DNA of 64,000 bases from Sphingomonas pseudosanguinis (GTDB lineage: Bacteria; Pseudomonadota; Alphaproteobacteria; Sphingomonadales; Sphingomonadaceae), in the NCBI RefSeq assembly GCF_014196255.1, contig NZ_JACIDH010000013.1, positions 26,215 to 90,214 of the forward strand. Reading direction: 5' to 3'. Position 1 is the first letter of the stretch. Every line of letters begins with the position of its first letter. The notes under the pieces were generated by a model that saw only the letters and a list, made by a program, of their open reading frames with translations, was not told the origin of the DNA and ran no database searches. The position numbers and the translations under genes are program-made. Shown here piece by piece: positions 1 through 9,853 of the stretch.

Positions 1-1
1 G

Positions 2-2473
2 CTCTATACCGCCGTCACCGAATATGTGCGCACCGAGATGAACCGGGTGCAGCGCTTCGCCGAGGGGGACGGAAAGAAGCGCAATAATGTCGGTTTCGCC
101 TTGCAGATTCTCCAACGGCGCCTCGCTTCGTCACCGGCCGCCATCTACCAGTCCCTCAAACGGCGTCGGGAAAGGCTGGAAAACGAGCTGAGTGAAGCGC
201 GCCTCGCCGCCAAGGGTCGGCGAGCTGGCGCGTCAGAGTCCGCGATCAACGCCGACATGCTACGCAACATCGAGGAATATGGTCAGGAGGAGATCGACGA
301 ACTTGAGGATCTGATCTCCACTGGCGCGACGACGGCCGAGACGGTTGAGCAGCTCGCCCTGGAAGTCGAGACGCTGAAGGGCCTCGAGACCATGGCGCTC
401 GGCGTGCTGCGCTCGGGCGTGGACACCAAGTGGAGCCAGCTCAATCGCATCCTCGACGACGACCTGATGGTTGACGCGGCGGGTAACCGCCGCAAGCTGA
501 TCATCTTCACCGAGCCCAAGGACACACTGCATTACCTGCTCGACAAGGTGCGGGCGCGGCTCGGCAACCCCGAGGCCGTCGAGGTGATCCACGGCGGCGT
601 ATCACGCGAAGAGCGGCGCAAGGTTGTCGAGCGCTTCATGCAGGACAAGGACATGCTGGTCCTGATCGCCAACGATGCGGCGGGCGAAGGCGTGAACCTT
701 CAGCGCGGTCATCTCATGGTCAACTACGACCTGCCGTGGAACCCGAACAAGATCGAGCAGCGGTTTGGCCGTATCCACCGTATTGGCCAGACCGAGGTTT
801 GCCACCTGTGGAATCTCGTGGCCGCCGATACGCGCGAAGGTGAGGTTTACGCGCGTCTGCTCGAAAAGCTGGAAGCTGCGCGTGAGGCGCTTGGTGGCCG
901 CGTCTATGATGTGCTCGGCGAATTGTTCGACGGCGTGGCGCTCAAGGACCTTTTGTTCGAAGCGATCCAGTATGGCGAACAGGAAGACGTCAAGGCCCGC
1001 CTCTTCCAGCAAGTCGATGGCGCGGTTGACCAGGCACATCTGCTTGAATTGCTCCGCCGCCGGGCGCTGACCAACGACACCATGCCCGAGGCCAGAGTCG
1101 AGGAACTGCGCCTCGAAATGGAGCGGGCAGAGGCGCTGCGCCTACAGCCGCACCACATCCAGAGCTTCTTTGTCGAGGCGTTTCAGCATCTGGGCGGCCG
1201 GATCAAGCGCCGCGAGGAAGGGCGCTGGGAGATAACTCATGTCCCCGTGCGCATCCGCGAGCGCGATCGTCAGATCGGAACAGGCGCGCCAATCCAGACG
1301 CAATATGAGCGGATCTGTTTCGAGAAGGACAAGATCAACCAGCAGCCGGTCGCCGCGTTTGTCTGTCCCGGCCATCCGCTGCTCGAAGCGGTGATCAGCC
1401 TGGTCCGGGAACAGTATGAGCAGATCATGCGGCAGGGCGCGATCCTGGTGGATGACACTGACGCCGGTGATGCACTCTCGGCGATATTCCTGCTGGAGCA
1501 CACGGTCCAGGACGGGCGCGTCACCAGCATCGGCAAGCCACATGTGATTTCGCAGCGCCTCCAGTTTGCCGCGATCGACAAGGCCGGCACGACCGTCAAT
1601 GCCGGCATTGCGCCGCATCTGAATTTGCGGCCCGCCAGACCGGAGGAAGTCGCTAGTGTTCGCGACCTTTTGGAGGAAAGCTGGCTGACCACCGATCTGG
1701 AGAAAGCTGCGATCCGGTTTGCCACGGTCGAGCTGGCCCAAGGCCATGTCGCCGAGGTCAAGGCACGTCGCTTGCCTGAAATTGAAAAGGTCGAGCAGGA
1801 AGTTCGTGCGCGGCTCAAGAAGGAAATCAACTACTGGGACTCGCGCGCTTTCGAGCTGAAGGAAGAGGAACGGGCCGGCAAAAAGACGCGTGTGAACTGG
1901 CAGAATGCCCAGCGCCGGGCGGAGGATCTGGCCGAGCGCCAGAAGCGCCGGATGGATCAGCTCGAACGCGAACGATTCATCTCGTCGCAGCCGCCGCGTG
2001 TGCGGGGCGGCATGGTCGTCATTCCGCGTGGCCTGCTCGAAACGCGTCAGGCGCCGAGCATTCCGAACCATTTCGCGGAGGACTCCGCCGCACGCCGGGC
2101 CATCGAATTGGCGGCGATGGAAGCTGTCATGGCGGCGGAGCGGGCCTTGGGCAATGAGCCGGCCGACGTCTCTGACCAGAAAATCGGCTACGACATCGCT
2201 TCGCATGATCCGAGGTCGGGGCATCTGCGCTTCATCGAGGTCAAAGGACGCATCGACGGTGCCGACAGCGTGATGGTCACGCGGCAGGAGGTCATCACCT
2301 CCTTGCACGAGCCGGAGAAATTCATCCTGGCGATCGTCTCGGTGGCGAACGGCTTTGCCCATGAACCGCGCTACGTACGAGGTCCGCTCGTCGAGCGGGA
2401 ACCGTCATTTCTCGAAACAGCGATCCAGTTCGATTTGAAGAGGTTGTTGCAACGGGCGGAGGGCGTGCAGTAG
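2..2473 (+). CDS. SNF2-family helicase C-terminal part with DUF3883 domain (5' partial), DISARM-like defence gene
   Basis: The reading frame is open from the window edge (codons for LYTAVTEYVRTEM precede the first ATG at 26), so the N-terminal ATPase lobe is missing. The second RecA lobe is clear: motif V-like DAAGEGVNLQ and motif VI-like QRFGRIHRIGQ near 680-790, typical of SNF2/RapA helicases. A charged, coiled-coil-rich middle follows. The C-terminus (about 2090-2440) has the DUF3883 pattern ending in FIEVKGR, a degenerate PD-(D/E)XK-type fold often seen on defence helicases. The stop overlaps the start of the next gene by one base (TAGTG), so translation is probably coupled. The likely role is ATP-driven translocation on invading DNA in a DISARM-related restriction system. 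Helicase confidence is high; the system assignment is by neighbours. Confidence 0.85.
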   Translation, partial: LYTAVTEYVRTEMNRVQRFAEGDGKKRNNVGFALQILQRRLASSPAAIYQSLKRRRERLENELSEARLAAKGRRAGASESAINADMLRNIEEYGQEEIDELEDLISTGATTAETVEQLALEVETLKGLETMALGVLRSGVDTKWSQLNRILDDDLMVDAAGNRRKLIIFTEPKDTLHYLLDKVRARLGNPEAVEVIHGGVSREERRKVVERFMQDKDMLVLIANDAAGEGVNLQRGHLMVNYDLPWNPNKIEQRFGRIHRIGQTEVCHLWNLVAADTREGEVYARLLEKLEAAREALGGRVYDVLGELFDGVALKDLLFEAIQYGEQEDVKARLFQQVDGAVDQAHLLELLRRRALTNDTMPEARVEELRLEMERAEALRLQPHHIQSFFVEAFQHLGGRIKRREEGRWEITHVPVRIRERDRQIGTGAPIQTQYERICFEKDKINQQPVAAFVCPGHPLLEAVISLVREQYEQIMRQGAILVDDTDAGDALSAIFLLEHTVQDGRVTSIGKPHVISQRLQFAAIDKAGTTVNAGIAPHLNLRPARPEEVASVRDLLEESWLTTDLEKAAIRFATVELAQGHVAEVKARRLPEIEKVEQEVRARLKKEINYWDSRAFELKEEERAGKKTRVNWQNAQRRAEDLAERQKRRMDQLERERFISSQPPRVRGGMVVIPRGLLETRQAPSIPNHFAEDSAARRAIELAAMEAVMAAERALGNEPADVSDQKIGYDIASHDPRSGHLRFIEVKGRIDGADSVMVTRQEVITSLHEPEKFILAIVSVANGFAHEPRYVRGPLVEREPSFLETAIQFDLKRLLQRAEGVQ

Positions 2474-3744
2474 TGGCGTTACCGCTTGTGCAGATGACTC
2501 ATTGGGGGGCCGTCTCCAGACGGGTCGTTCGTGCGTTCAACGGGCGAAGCAACCTTCCCGTGCATGAATTGGCGAAGGCCAAGGTCGAGAAGCCTCACGG
2601 TCGTACACGGCCGCTACCCAAAGCATCGGGCAACGTGCAGTTCAGTGCTTGGCGTCTCGCCCATGCGGTCAAGAAGGCCGATTGCTTGCGCTGGCCTACC
2701 GCGCCGATCCGGTGGGTAGGGGCTACAGGGTTTCTTCTCGAAAACGGCCACTTGTTCGATTGGACTGCGAGCGAATGGTGCCTGAGCGAGGGCATGTCGA
2801 GTTTCTATGCTGATTTCGCCGGCACCGGCATAGCGGGACGGATCGCACAAGGCATGGCCCTGCTGTTCTTGGAGGACAATGGCTACGCCTACGTCGGCCG
2901 CTTCGAAACGGAGTGGAAGCGACGCGCGGCCACTCAAAACAGGCAATGGCCAGCAGACAAAACTAAGGCACCAGACTTCATTGCCGAAAACGGGCAAAAG
3001 GAATGGGTGCTCGCTGAATCCAAGGGCGGGTTTTCTGCCCCTGGAAAGAAGCCTCCAATCAAAGGCGCATTGAAGGATGGGCTGACCCAGCTCGATGGTT
3101 GGGACAAGTACATTACCCCCCAACCTATCAAGAGCTTTGCGATCAGCACGTTCCTACGGGAAACCGGAGATACTTCCGGAGAGACGTCGCTTATCGCCTT
3201 CGTTGATCCTGAGCCGGAGGTTCCCGAAAACCCCGTTGAGTTCCCTCGGGACGCGGTTCGCCGGGCCAATTATGCCTCCTGGCTGTCGCTGATGGGATTG
3301 GACGAGGCGGCTGCGCGGCTCCTGCGAGATGATGGAGAGCGGCAGCGATACGAGCTTCCTCTTCTTACCGTTGGCGGGCACCAATACGTCGTCGGCATCG
3401 TGTCCGTGTCGCCGAGGCATCCCGACCTATCCAGCCGTGAATTCTGGCGCGACTTGCGGGACTGGCCGTTTTGGCCTTTCCCTTGGTCTCGGGACGGATT
3501 CGACATTGAAATAGTCGGGCTCGATCTAAAAGTCCTGCATGCTCTGAGTTCGGTAACGCAACTGGCTGGTGCTTCGGAGCTAATGGCGCTGGAGCCGTCG
3601 GAGGGGCGAGACGGGCCCGCCGAACTCGATGGCGGAACATTTTACGGAAGTGTTTTTTCGGACGGTTCCCTGCTGGGCGAGTTGAGATTGCGGCGTCCGG
3701 GCGAGCCGTTTCCGGATTTTGAATGGATTGAGGTGGAACTGTGA
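2473..3744 (+). CDS. Unrecognised protein with PD-(D/E)XK-like nuclease signature, second gene of the defence operon
   Basis: This 423-residue protein matches no family I can name. The GTG start at 2473 overlaps the preceding stop by one base, and its own stop overlaps the next start (GTGA at 3741), so it is locked into the operon. Residues 167-184 contain Pro-Asp (167-168), a hydrophobic strand and Glu182-Ser-Lys184 followed by Gly-Gly; this spacing and context fit the PD-(D/E)XK nuclease core. The segment just before it (about 118-150: GIAGRIAQGMALLFLEDNGY) would be the preceding helix and strand. I infer a nuclease or nuclease-like subunit acting with the helicase and methylase. There are no membrane segments or signal peptide. 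The alternative is an inactive specificity or structural subunit. Confidence 0.6.
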   Translation: MALPLVQMTHWGAVSRRVVRAFNGRSNLPVHELAKAKVEKPHGRTRPLPKASGNVQFSAWRLAHAVKKADCLRWPTAPIRWVGATGFLLENGHLFDWTASEWCLSEGMSSFYADFAGTGIAGRIAQGMALLFLEDNGYAYVGRFETEWKRRAATQNRQWPADKTKAPDFIAENGQKEWVLAESKGGFSAPGKKPPIKGALKDGLTQLDGWDKYITPQPIKSFAISTFLRETGDTSGETSLIAFVDPEPEVPENPVEFPRDAVRRANYASWLSLMGLDEAAARLLRDDGERQRYELPLLTVGGHQYVVGIVSVSPRHPDLSSREFWRDLRDWPFWPFPWSRDGFDIEIVGLDLKVLHALSSVTQLAGASELMALEPSEGRDGPAELDGGTFYGSVFSDGSLLGELRLRRPGEPFPDFEWIEVEL

Positions 3745-6539
3745 CAGCTTACAAAAAGAAACTCATTGAAGTTGCTATACCGCTGGAAGCGATCAATGCG
3801 GCGTCGGCATATGAAAAGATGCCTGGAATAGGGCCACATCCTCGGGGTTTACATCAATACTGGGCGCGTCGGCCCTTGGTTGCCAGTCGTGCCATTCTAT
3901 TCGCGCAGCTTGTCGATGATCCTTCGAGCGACCTCGATCGGTTCCCTACACATCAGGCGCAGGAGGCCGAGCGCAAGCGGCTGTTCGGCATTATCGAGGA
4001 TCTAGTGAAGTGGGAGAACTCGACCAACGAAGCGGTGCTGGAGCGCGCGCGCGCCGAAATCCGCAAGAGCTGCGGCGGTGAATTGCCCCCGGTCTATGAC
4101 CCGTTCTCCGGGGGGGGAGCGATCCCGCTTGAAGCGCAACGGCTCGGCCTACCCGCCTATGGGTCCGATCTCAATCCGGTCGCGGTGATGATCGGTAAGG
4201 CAATGATCGAGATTCCGCCGAAGTTCAAGGACAAGGAGCCGATCCATCCCGGGGTCAAAGGCCGACAATTCTACCGGAATGCTGAGGCGCTTGCCGAAGA
4301 CGTCAAATATTACGGCGAATGGATGCGCGAGAAAGCATTTGAGCGTATTGGTCGTCTCTACCCGCAGGTGGATCTGCCGAGGGAATATGGTGGCGGAAAG
4401 GCGACCGTGATTGCCTGGATCTGGGCGCGGACGGTGCCCAGCCCCGATCCTGCTTTTGCGGGCGTGCCGGTACCAATCGCGTCGAGTTTTTTGCTTAGCT
4501 CCAAGACTGGGAAAGAGGCTTGGATCGAGCCTCTTATCGACAAGCAAGCGAGGGCTATCACCTACCGGATTAGACATGGCGGCACCAAGGCCGAGATTGC
4601 AGCGGCCAAGGAAGGGACCAAGGCCGGCCGTGGCGCAAATTTCCGCTGCCTGATGTCGGATACTGCCATCACCCCTGACTATGTGAAGGGCCAAGGTAAG
4701 GCCGGTAAAATGGGCCAAGCTTTGATCGCCATCGTGGCCGAAGGCAATCGCAGCCGGGCCTATGTTGCACCCACGGAAACGCACGAAACGCTAGCTCTGT
4801 CAGCCAAACCCGAGCGGAAGCCGGAGGGCAAATTACCGAACGATCCGCGCAACTTCTGGACCGTAGATTATGGACTGACAACCTTCGGAGATCTGTTCAC
4901 CGATCGCCAGTTGGTGGCCCTGAATACCTTTAGCGATCTGTTGCATGAGGCGCGTGAGCAGATCGAGGCTGATGCACTCGCTGCCGGTCAATCTTCCGAT
5001 CCTACCCCGCTTCGAGATGGCGGCCATGGTGCCAAGTCCTACGCCGAAGCAGTGAGCGTGTATTTGGCATTTGCTATTGATAGGTGTGCAGATTTCGCGA
5101 ACTCGGCGGTCCGCTGGAATCCTGGAAACCAGAAAGTCATGAACCTATTTTCGCGCCAGGCGATTCCTATGACTTGGGATTTTGGCGAGGCGAATATTCT
5201 TGAAGATGTTGTTGGAGGATTTCGTCCAGCATCAGCATTTATAGCGAGCTGCATTCAGACATTTTCGCCGTCAGATCAAGGAATCGTAAATCAACACGAT
5301 GCCCAGACGGTAAAATATCCAGAAAACGTGGTAATATCAACGGACCCTCCTTATTATGATAATATAGCATACGCAGATTTGTCTGATTTTTTCTTTGCAT
5401 GGCAAAAATACAATCTGAAATCTGTTTATCCAAGTATTTTTGGTGTTCTTGCCACTCCGAAATCGGAAGAGTTGGTCGCAACGCCCTATCGTCACGGAGG
5501 CATCCAAGCGGCGGAATCTTTTTTCTTAAAGGGAATGACGGCAGCCATCAAAAATGCCTGCGATCAGGCCAAAGCAGATGTACCAACTACGATCTACTAT
5601 GCATTTAAGCAGAGCGAGATCGAGAAGGATGGCGTAAGTTCCACCGGCTGGGCAACCTTTCTTCAGGCCGTCGTTGAGGCAGGATATTCTGTGGTTGGCA
5701 CTTGGCCAATCCGCTCTGAGCAAACCTACCGCATGATTGCTTCGGGCACCAATGCTCTCGCCAACTCAGTCGTCCTCGTCTGCCGCAAGAAGGAAGCCAC
5801 AGCCGAAGTAATTACCCGCGCGGAGTTCATCCGCGCTCTCAAGCGTGAACTACCTCCAGCCATAGCCGAGCTTCAGGCCGCCAACATTGCCCCGGCCGAC
5901 ATGCCCCAGTCGGCTATTGGCCCTGGCATGGGTGTGTTCTCGCGCTACAAGGCCGTTCTTGAATCCGACGATAGCCCGATGAGTGTGAAGACCGCGCTTC
6001 AGCTCATCAATCGTGAACTCGATGAATATCTCGGGGGCATTCAGGGTGAGTTTGACGCGGACACGCGGTTCGCGATTACCTGGTTCGAGCAGAACGGGAA
6101 CGGCAAGGGTGATTATGGCATGGCCGACAATCTTGCCCGTGCCCGGGCCATCTCGGTCGAAAGCGTCAAGCATGCCGGGATTGTCGAAAGCGCCGCCGGC
6201 AAGGTTCGCATTCTGACCCGCGACGAACTCGACGAGGATTGGGAGCCGGAAAGCGATAGCCACCTGACGGTGTGGGAATGCCTCCAGCACCTGGTCCGTT
6301 TGCACGAGAAGGACGGCATCTCCGACGACACCGCCGTTCTGTTGAAGAAGATCAGTGCCCAGGCCGAGGCCGTGAAGGATCTCGCATACTGCCTTTACGA
6401 TATCAGCGCCAACAAGCGGAAGGATGCGAAGGAGGCCACGGCCTACAACGCCTTGATCGCTGACTGGGCCGAGTTAACCAAGGCGGCTGCGGCCATCCAC
6501 GACACGAGCGGGGATCGCCAGACCCGCATGGATATTTGA
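3741..6539 (+). CDS. DUF1156-domain DNA adenine methyltransferase of the defence operon
   Basis: A 932-residue putative adenine-specific DNA methylase. The N-terminus (residues 8-60, IEVAIPLEAIN...HQYWARRPLVASRA) is the DUF1156 signature. SAM-binding motif I is DPFSGGG at 120-126 with DLNPVA at 143-148, and the catalytic motif IV is DPPYYDN at 535-541. The large gap between the motifs presumably houses a target-recognition region. The GTG start overlaps the previous stop by four bases. The inferred job is to mark host DNA so that the helicase/nuclease/ATPase partners spare it. Codon use changes sharply around 5040-5640, where third positions become A/T rich compared with both ends of the gene, suggesting a recombined block. 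Function is confident; target sequence is unknown. Confidence 0.88.
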   Translation: MTAYKKKLIEVAIPLEAINAASAYEKMPGIGPHPRGLHQYWARRPLVASRAILFAQLVDDPSSDLDRFPTHQAQEAERKRLFGIIEDLVKWENSTNEAVLERARAEIRKSCGGELPPVYDPFSGGGAIPLEAQRLGLPAYGSDLNPVAVMIGKAMIEIPPKFKDKEPIHPGVKGRQFYRNAEALAEDVKYYGEWMREKAFERIGRLYPQVDLPREYGGGKATVIAWIWARTVPSPDPAFAGVPVPIASSFLLSSKTGKEAWIEPLIDKQARAITYRIRHGGTKAEIAAAKEGTKAGRGANFRCLMSDTAITPDYVKGQGKAGKMGQALIAIVAEGNRSRAYVAPTETHETLALSAKPERKPEGKLPNDPRNFWTVDYGLTTFGDLFTDRQLVALNTFSDLLHEAREQIEADALAAGQSSDPTPLRDGGHGAKSYAEAVSVYLAFAIDRCADFANSAVRWNPGNQKVMNLFSRQAIPMTWDFGEANILEDVVGGFRPASAFIASCIQTFSPSDQGIVNQHDAQTVKYPENVVISTDPPYYDNIAYADLSDFFFAWQKYNLKSVYPSIFGVLATPKSEELVATPYRHGGIQAAESFFLKGMTAAIKNACDQAKADVPTTIYYAFKQSEIEKDGVSSTGWATFLQAVVEAGYSVVGTWPIRSEQTYRMIASGTNALANSVVLVCRKKEATAEVITRAEFIRALKRELPPAIAELQAANIAPADMPQSAIGPGMGVFSRYKAVLESDDSPMSVKTALQLINRELDEYLGGIQGEFDADTRFAITWFEQNGNGKGDYGMADNLARARAISVESVKHAGIVESAAGKVRILTRDELDEDWEPESDSHLTVWECLQHLVRLHEKDGISDDTAVLLKKISAQAEAVKDLAYCLYDISANKRKDAKEATAYNALIADWAELTKAAAAIHDTSGDRQTRMDI

Positions 6540-6552
6540 GGGGTAACGGGAC

Positions 6553-9500
6553 GTGGCAAAAAGCACCCGCCAATATGTGTTTGAAGGGATGGAACTGCTG
6601 CCGTCGGCGCTGATCCCATTCGTTGAAAAGCGATTGGAGACTTCGCTCAAAGGCCATTGGCAATTGGAGGTGGTCGAGCGAGTCCAAGGACTCCGCCCGA
6701 ATTCTGCCGGAGAAGTGGGCTGGGATCAGCAAGGATTGCTGAAAACGATGATGGCCTTCTGGAGGGACGCATTCGCCAACGTCCTTGGTCATCCAGAACG
6801 GTCCTACGTGTCCGAACTGCTCGATGTACGTAACAAACTTTCGCACAATGAGAATTTTACCTACGACGACGCCGAGCGAGCTCTCGATTCGATGCGCCGT
6901 CTGATGGAGGCGATCAGTGCAGGCGAGGTCGCCGAGCAGCTTGGCAAGATGCGCGACACGATCCTACGCACCAAGTTCAGCGAACTGGCCCGCAACGAGG
7001 AGCGGCGCAAAACCCAGCGCCTTGAAATCTCGGTCGAAACGGTCGCAGGGCTGCTGCCGTGGCGAGAAGTGGTCGAGCCGCATCAGGATGTCGCCACTGG
7101 TGAGTTCCAGCAGGCCGAGTTTGCAGCCGATCTCGCCAAGGTCCATTCGGGTAGCGCGCCGTCCGAATATCGCGATCCGCGTCAGTTCTTCAGCCGCACC
7201 TATCTGACCGAGGGCTTGAGTACCCTGTTGATCGGGGCCGCAAAGCGACTGACCGGCAGCGGCGGCGATCCCGTCGTCGAACTGCAAACCAACTTCGGTG
7301 GCGGCAAAACTCACTCCATGCTCGCCCTCTATCACATGGCGGGCCAGACGCCGGTACAGGACCTGTCAGGCCTCGACCAATTGCTCGACAACAACGGGCT
7401 GACGGTGCCGAAGAATATCCGCCGCGCGGTGCTGGTCGGCACGTCGCGGGGGCCGCAGGACGTGCTCATCGCCGAGGGCGACCGGAAGATCCGCACGACC
7501 TGGGGTGAACTGGCTTGGCAGCTAGGCGGCGCCGAAGCCTTCGACATGGTTGCGGAGAATGACGCTAACGGCATCGCGCCAGGCTCGAATCTGCTGGAGG
7601 CGCTGTTCAAGAAATATGCGCCGTGCCTGATCTTGATCGACGAATGGGTCGCTTATCTCCGCCAGATCTACAAGGTCGAGGGGCTGCCGTCCGGGTCGTT
7701 CGACGCGAACCTGTCCTTCGTCCAGTCGCTCACGGAGGCAGTGAAGGCTAGCCCCGGCACGCTGCTCGTGGCCTCCTTGCCAGCTTCGCAGATCGAAGTG
7801 GGTGGCGAAGGTGGGCAAGAAGCCCTCGCTCGTCTCAAGCAGACCTTCAGCCGCGTGGAATCCTCGTGGAGGCCGGCGAGCCAGGAAGAAAGCTATGAGA
7901 TCGTGCGGCGGCGGCTGTTCAAGGAAATTCCTGGCGACAAGTTCCATCACCGCGACAACACGCTGAAGCAATTCGCCAAGATGTACCGGGAGAATGCCAA
8001 CGATTTCCCGCAAGGCTGCGCGGATGAGGACTACCGGCGCAAGCTGGAGAAGGCTTATCCGATCCATCCCGAATTATTCGATCAGCTTTATACGAGCTGG
8101 GGATCGCTCGAGAAATTCCAGCGCACGCGCGGTGTGCTGCGCCTGATGGCGCAGGCAATCCATGAGCTTTGGATGAGCGGCGATCCGTCGGTAATGATCA
8201 TGCCGGGCAGCGTGGCGGTCAGTTCGCCTCGCGTCGAACCGGAACTGCTCCATTATCTTGATGTGAGCTGGCAGGCGATTATCGCCGGTGATGTCGATGG
8301 CACGACATCCACGCCGTACAAGGTTGACCAGTCAGCACCCAATCTCAATCGCTATTCGGCGACCCGTCGTGTCGCCCGCGCGATATTCATGGGGACCGCG
8401 CCGACGGCGCAGCAGCAGAACACCGGTCTCGACGACAAGCAGATCAATCTCGGCGTCGTGCAGCCGGGCGAGCGTCCTGCAATCTTCGGTGATGCCCTTA
8501 GGCGCCTGACCAACCAGGCCAAGTTCATGCATGCCGATCTTGGACGGTACTGGTACTCGATGTCGGCGAGCCTCAACAGGATCGCGGCTGACAAGGCCGC
8601 ACAGATCGAGGCGGCGCTGGTTGACGTGACAATCGATGCCGAACTTGGAAAATATGTGTATGGCCTCGCCGATCGCGGGCATTTCGACGCCGTGCAGGTC
8701 GCGCCGGCGACATCGGCCGAAGTGCCAGATGAGGCCGGCGGCGTGCGCGCTGTGGTGCTGGGCGTCAAATATCCGCACAATGGGCGCGAGGGGTCGGATG
8801 CGCTCGTCGAAGCGAAAGACATTCTTACTCAGCGCGGCAGTACTCCGCGGGTCTATCGCAATACGTTGGTGTTCATAGCCGCGGAGGCGCGCCAGCTTGA
8901 TCATCTCAAAGACGCCGTGCGTGCTTCTCTTGCCTGGGGCGAAATCGTCCGTGACACGGAGCGGCTGAACCTGACCCAGAGCGACAGCGCGCTGGCCAAG
9001 GCGAAGCTGGCTGAAGCGAACGAGACGATGAAGACGCGCCTGAAAGAGGCGTGGTGCTACCTGCATTATCCCGCCCAGGAGAGCGCCCAAGCCGACTGGG
9101 AATGGGTATCGGGTAAGATCCCGGCACAGGACGGGTTGTTAGCGCGCGCCAGCAAGAAGCTAGTGGCGGAAGAAGGCTTGCTCACCGAGCTCGGGCCTGC
9201 ACGTCTCGACCGCGATCTCCAGAAATATATCTGGAACGACAAGCCGCATTTGTCGCTGAAGGATTTGCGGGAATATCTCAACCGCTACATCTATCTGCCG
9301 CGCCTCAAAGGTCAGGACGTTCTGGTCAAAGCCGTACAGGCGGCCGTAAGCGGCATGTTGCCGGGGCCGTTCGCCTATGCCGAGCGATGGGACGAAAAGT
9401 CCGACACCTATCTGGGACTGGCTATCGAACGAGCGGTCAACGCCGTGGTCGTGATCGACAGTGACAGCGTCATCGTGACACCTGCGGTGGCGGAGGCTCA

Positions 9501-9849
9501 CCGTCCGGCGCCGGCGCAGCCTGGGACGGGTGGCACAGCCCCCGTAACCAGCGACGGGACGCCGGCACCCGATGGTCAACCCACGGACGGCACGACAACG
9601 ACGCCTCCCCCGGAAAAGAAGCCGACACGCTTCTCCGGCGCCGTGATGATCTCGCCGGAGCGCCCGGCCCGAGACATCCATCAGATCGTCGAAGCTATTG
9701 TCGAACAGCTCACGACGCTGCCAGGAAGTCAGGTGAAGCTCAGGCTCGAAATCGAGGCGGAAGTGCCTGATGGTCTTGAGCGCGCCAAGGTGCGGACGTT
9801 GGTCGAGAATGCCAACACACTTGGATTCCTAGAGAAATCCGTAGAGTAA
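6553..9849 (+). CDS. Swt1-type HEPN plus DUF499 ATPase of the defence operon
   Basis: A 1098-residue protein with GTG start, 13 bases after the methylase stop. Residues 10-120 form a Swt1-like HEPN domain with RNKLSH at 93-98, the R-x4-H motif of HEPN RNases. The DUF499 ATPase follows: Walker A GGGKTHS at 249-255 and Walker B CLILIDEW around 358-365. The C-terminal part has a Pro/Thr/Gly-rich linker (about residues 985-1025) followed by a small folded tail. DUF499 proteins are repeatedly found beside DUF1156 methylases and SNF2/DUF3883 helicases in defence islands. I infer an NTP-driven sensor or effector, with the HEPN domain as either an RNase or a dimerisation module. It is the last gene of the operon and is followed by a hairpin. 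Confidence 0.85.
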   Translation: MAKSTRQYVFEGMELLPSALIPFVEKRLETSLKGHWQLEVVERVQGLRPNSAGEVGWDQQGLLKTMMAFWRDAFANVLGHPERSYVSELLDVRNKLSHNENFTYDDAERALDSMRRLMEAISAGEVAEQLGKMRDTILRTKFSELARNEERRKTQRLEISVETVAGLLPWREVVEPHQDVATGEFQQAEFAADLAKVHSGSAPSEYRDPRQFFSRTYLTEGLSTLLIGAAKRLTGSGGDPVVELQTNFGGGKTHSMLALYHMAGQTPVQDLSGLDQLLDNNGLTVPKNIRRAVLVGTSRGPQDVLIAEGDRKIRTTWGELAWQLGGAEAFDMVAENDANGIAPGSNLLEALFKKYAPCLILIDEWVAYLRQIYKVEGLPSGSFDANLSFVQSLTEAVKASPGTLLVASLPASQIEVGGEGGQEALARLKQTFSRVESSWRPASQEESYEIVRRRLFKEIPGDKFHHRDNTLKQFAKMYRENANDFPQGCADEDYRRKLEKAYPIHPELFDQLYTSWGSLEKFQRTRGVLRLMAQAIHELWMSGDPSVMIMPGSVAVSSPRVEPELLHYLDVSWQAIIAGDVDGTTSTPYKVDQSAPNLNRYSATRRVARAIFMGTAPTAQQQNTGLDDKQINLGVVQPGERPAIFGDALRRLTNQAKFMHADLGRYWYSMSASLNRIAADKAAQIEAALVDVTIDAELGKYVYGLADRGHFDAVQVAPATSAEVPDEAGGVRAVVLGVKYPHNGREGSDALVEAKDILTQRGSTPRVYRNTLVFIAAEARQLDHLKDAVRASLAWGEIVRDTERLNLTQSDSALAKAKLAEANETMKTRLKEAWCYLHYPAQESAQADWEWVSGKIPAQDGLLARASKKLVAEEGLLTELGPARLDRDLQKYIWNDKPHLSLKDLREYLNRYIYLPRLKGQDVLVKAVQAAVSGMLPGPFAYAERWDEKSDTYLGLAIERAVNAVVVIDSDSVIVTPAVAEAHRPAPAQPGTGGTAPVTSDGTPAPDGQPTDGTTTTPPPEKKPTRFSGAVMISPERPARDIHQIVEAIVEQLTTLPGSQVKLRLEIEAEVPDGLERAKVRTLVENANTLGFLEKSVE

Positions 9850-9853
9850 TAGT

